A stretch of DNA of 10,790 nt from Deltaproteobacteria bacterium (GTDB taxonomy: Bacteria; Desulfobacterota; Syntrophia; Syntrophales; UBA2210), in NCBI GenBank assembly GCA_019314085.1, contig JAFCZZ010000031.1, positions 1 to 10,790 of the forward strand, in the 5' to 3' direction. The notes beneath the pieces are model-generated. The model did no database searches and was not told where the DNA came from. It saw only the letters and a program-made list of their open reading frames with translations. How positions within the stretch are numbered: the stretch's first letter is position 1; each line of letters starts with the position of its first letter. Below are positions 10,677 to 10,790 of the stretch, piece by piece. The position numbers were made by a program, and so were the translations under genes.

Positions 10677-10790
10677 ATTACACGCGATCAGTGCGATTAA
10701 GCCCGCCAGACTCCCTTCAGAGCAGCCAGGCCCCGCTTGTTCTCGAGCATGCGAGTTTCCCGATCCTCCACGGTCGCATCGGGCAGAGCC
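10677..10790. repeat. Terminal direct repeat, right copy
   Basis: Identical to 1-114. One copy should be removed to give the 10,676-bp circle. Confidence 0.93.
10697..10790 (-). CDS. Redundant 3' end of the 145-aa gene (partial, runs off the window)
   Basis: This is the same C-terminal coding segment as at 21-114, present only because the window overlaps itself. Its stop at 10697-10699 lies 39 bp from the start of the candidate capsid gene, showing the gene order across the junction. Confidence 0.85.
   Translation of the reverse strand, partial: ALPDATVEDRETRMLENKRGLAALKGVWRA

Overview
The window is one complete circular element. Bases 1-114 recur exactly as bases 10677-10790, so the non-redundant circle is 10,676 bp. 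It reads as a small archaeal virus, or a virus-like plasmid, with a tailless-virus style structural operon. The archaeal assignment is an inference. Four AT-rich TATA boxes (485-494, 2441-2451, 3653-3659, 5894-5901) each lie where they would place the transcript start a few to about 20 nt before a start codon. Genes use GGAGG/GGTGA-type ribosome sites and frequent GTG starts. Transcripts end in T-runs, and there are many tiny zinc-ribbon proteins. Protein composition is not halophilic. The sequence is GC-rich by eye apart from the promoters and 2240-2480. I cannot name the host; a methanogen-like euryarchaeon would fit.

Layout. (A) A leftward structural operon starts at a perfectly palindromic TATA box (485-494), reads through 458-21, crosses the circle junction and continues from 10657 to 5921. 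It encodes a 145-aa helical protein, a 291-aa candidate major capsid protein, a 106-aa beta protein, a 158-aa repeat fibre, a 131-aa beta protein, an 809-aa beta-helix spike/fibre and a 62-aa two-helix membrane protein. Gaps are about 6-40 bp and translation is probably coupled. (B) A second leftward operon, from the TATA at 5894-5901, encodes a 94-aa and a 45-aa helical protein, a 126-aa unknown, a 328-aa ParB-like protein with two extra zinc ribbons, a 73-aa zinc protein and a 31-aa single-helix membrane peptide. (C) A third leftward operon, from the TATA at 3653-3659, encodes four mini-proteins (52, 49, 63 and 47 aa), two of them zinc ribbons. (D) A rightward pair at 2492-2931 encodes a winged-helix-like regulator and a zinc-finger protein, convergent with C. 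(E) A rightward pair at 534-1464 encodes a PD-(D/E)XK nuclease-like protein and a helical protein, divergent from A on the same palindromic TATA.

Between E and D lies about 1 kb with no credible gene (1465-2491), packed with structure. It holds a terminator-like hairpin, a tandem-GA hairpin, three consecutive hairpins with the same 25-nt core on different stems, G/C-run hairpins, a 16-bp-arm hairpin, a 20-bp perfect palindrome resembling the bacterial parS site, and an 11-bp-arm dyad before the regulator promoter. This is the best candidate for the replication origin and partition region.

I could not recognise a replication initiator (HUH or otherwise), DNA polymerase, integrase, packaging ATPase or ParA. 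The capsid operon, a lone ParB, the nuclease and the structured intergenic region together make this look like an under-described element whose replication and packaging must depend on host factors or on proteins unrecognised here.
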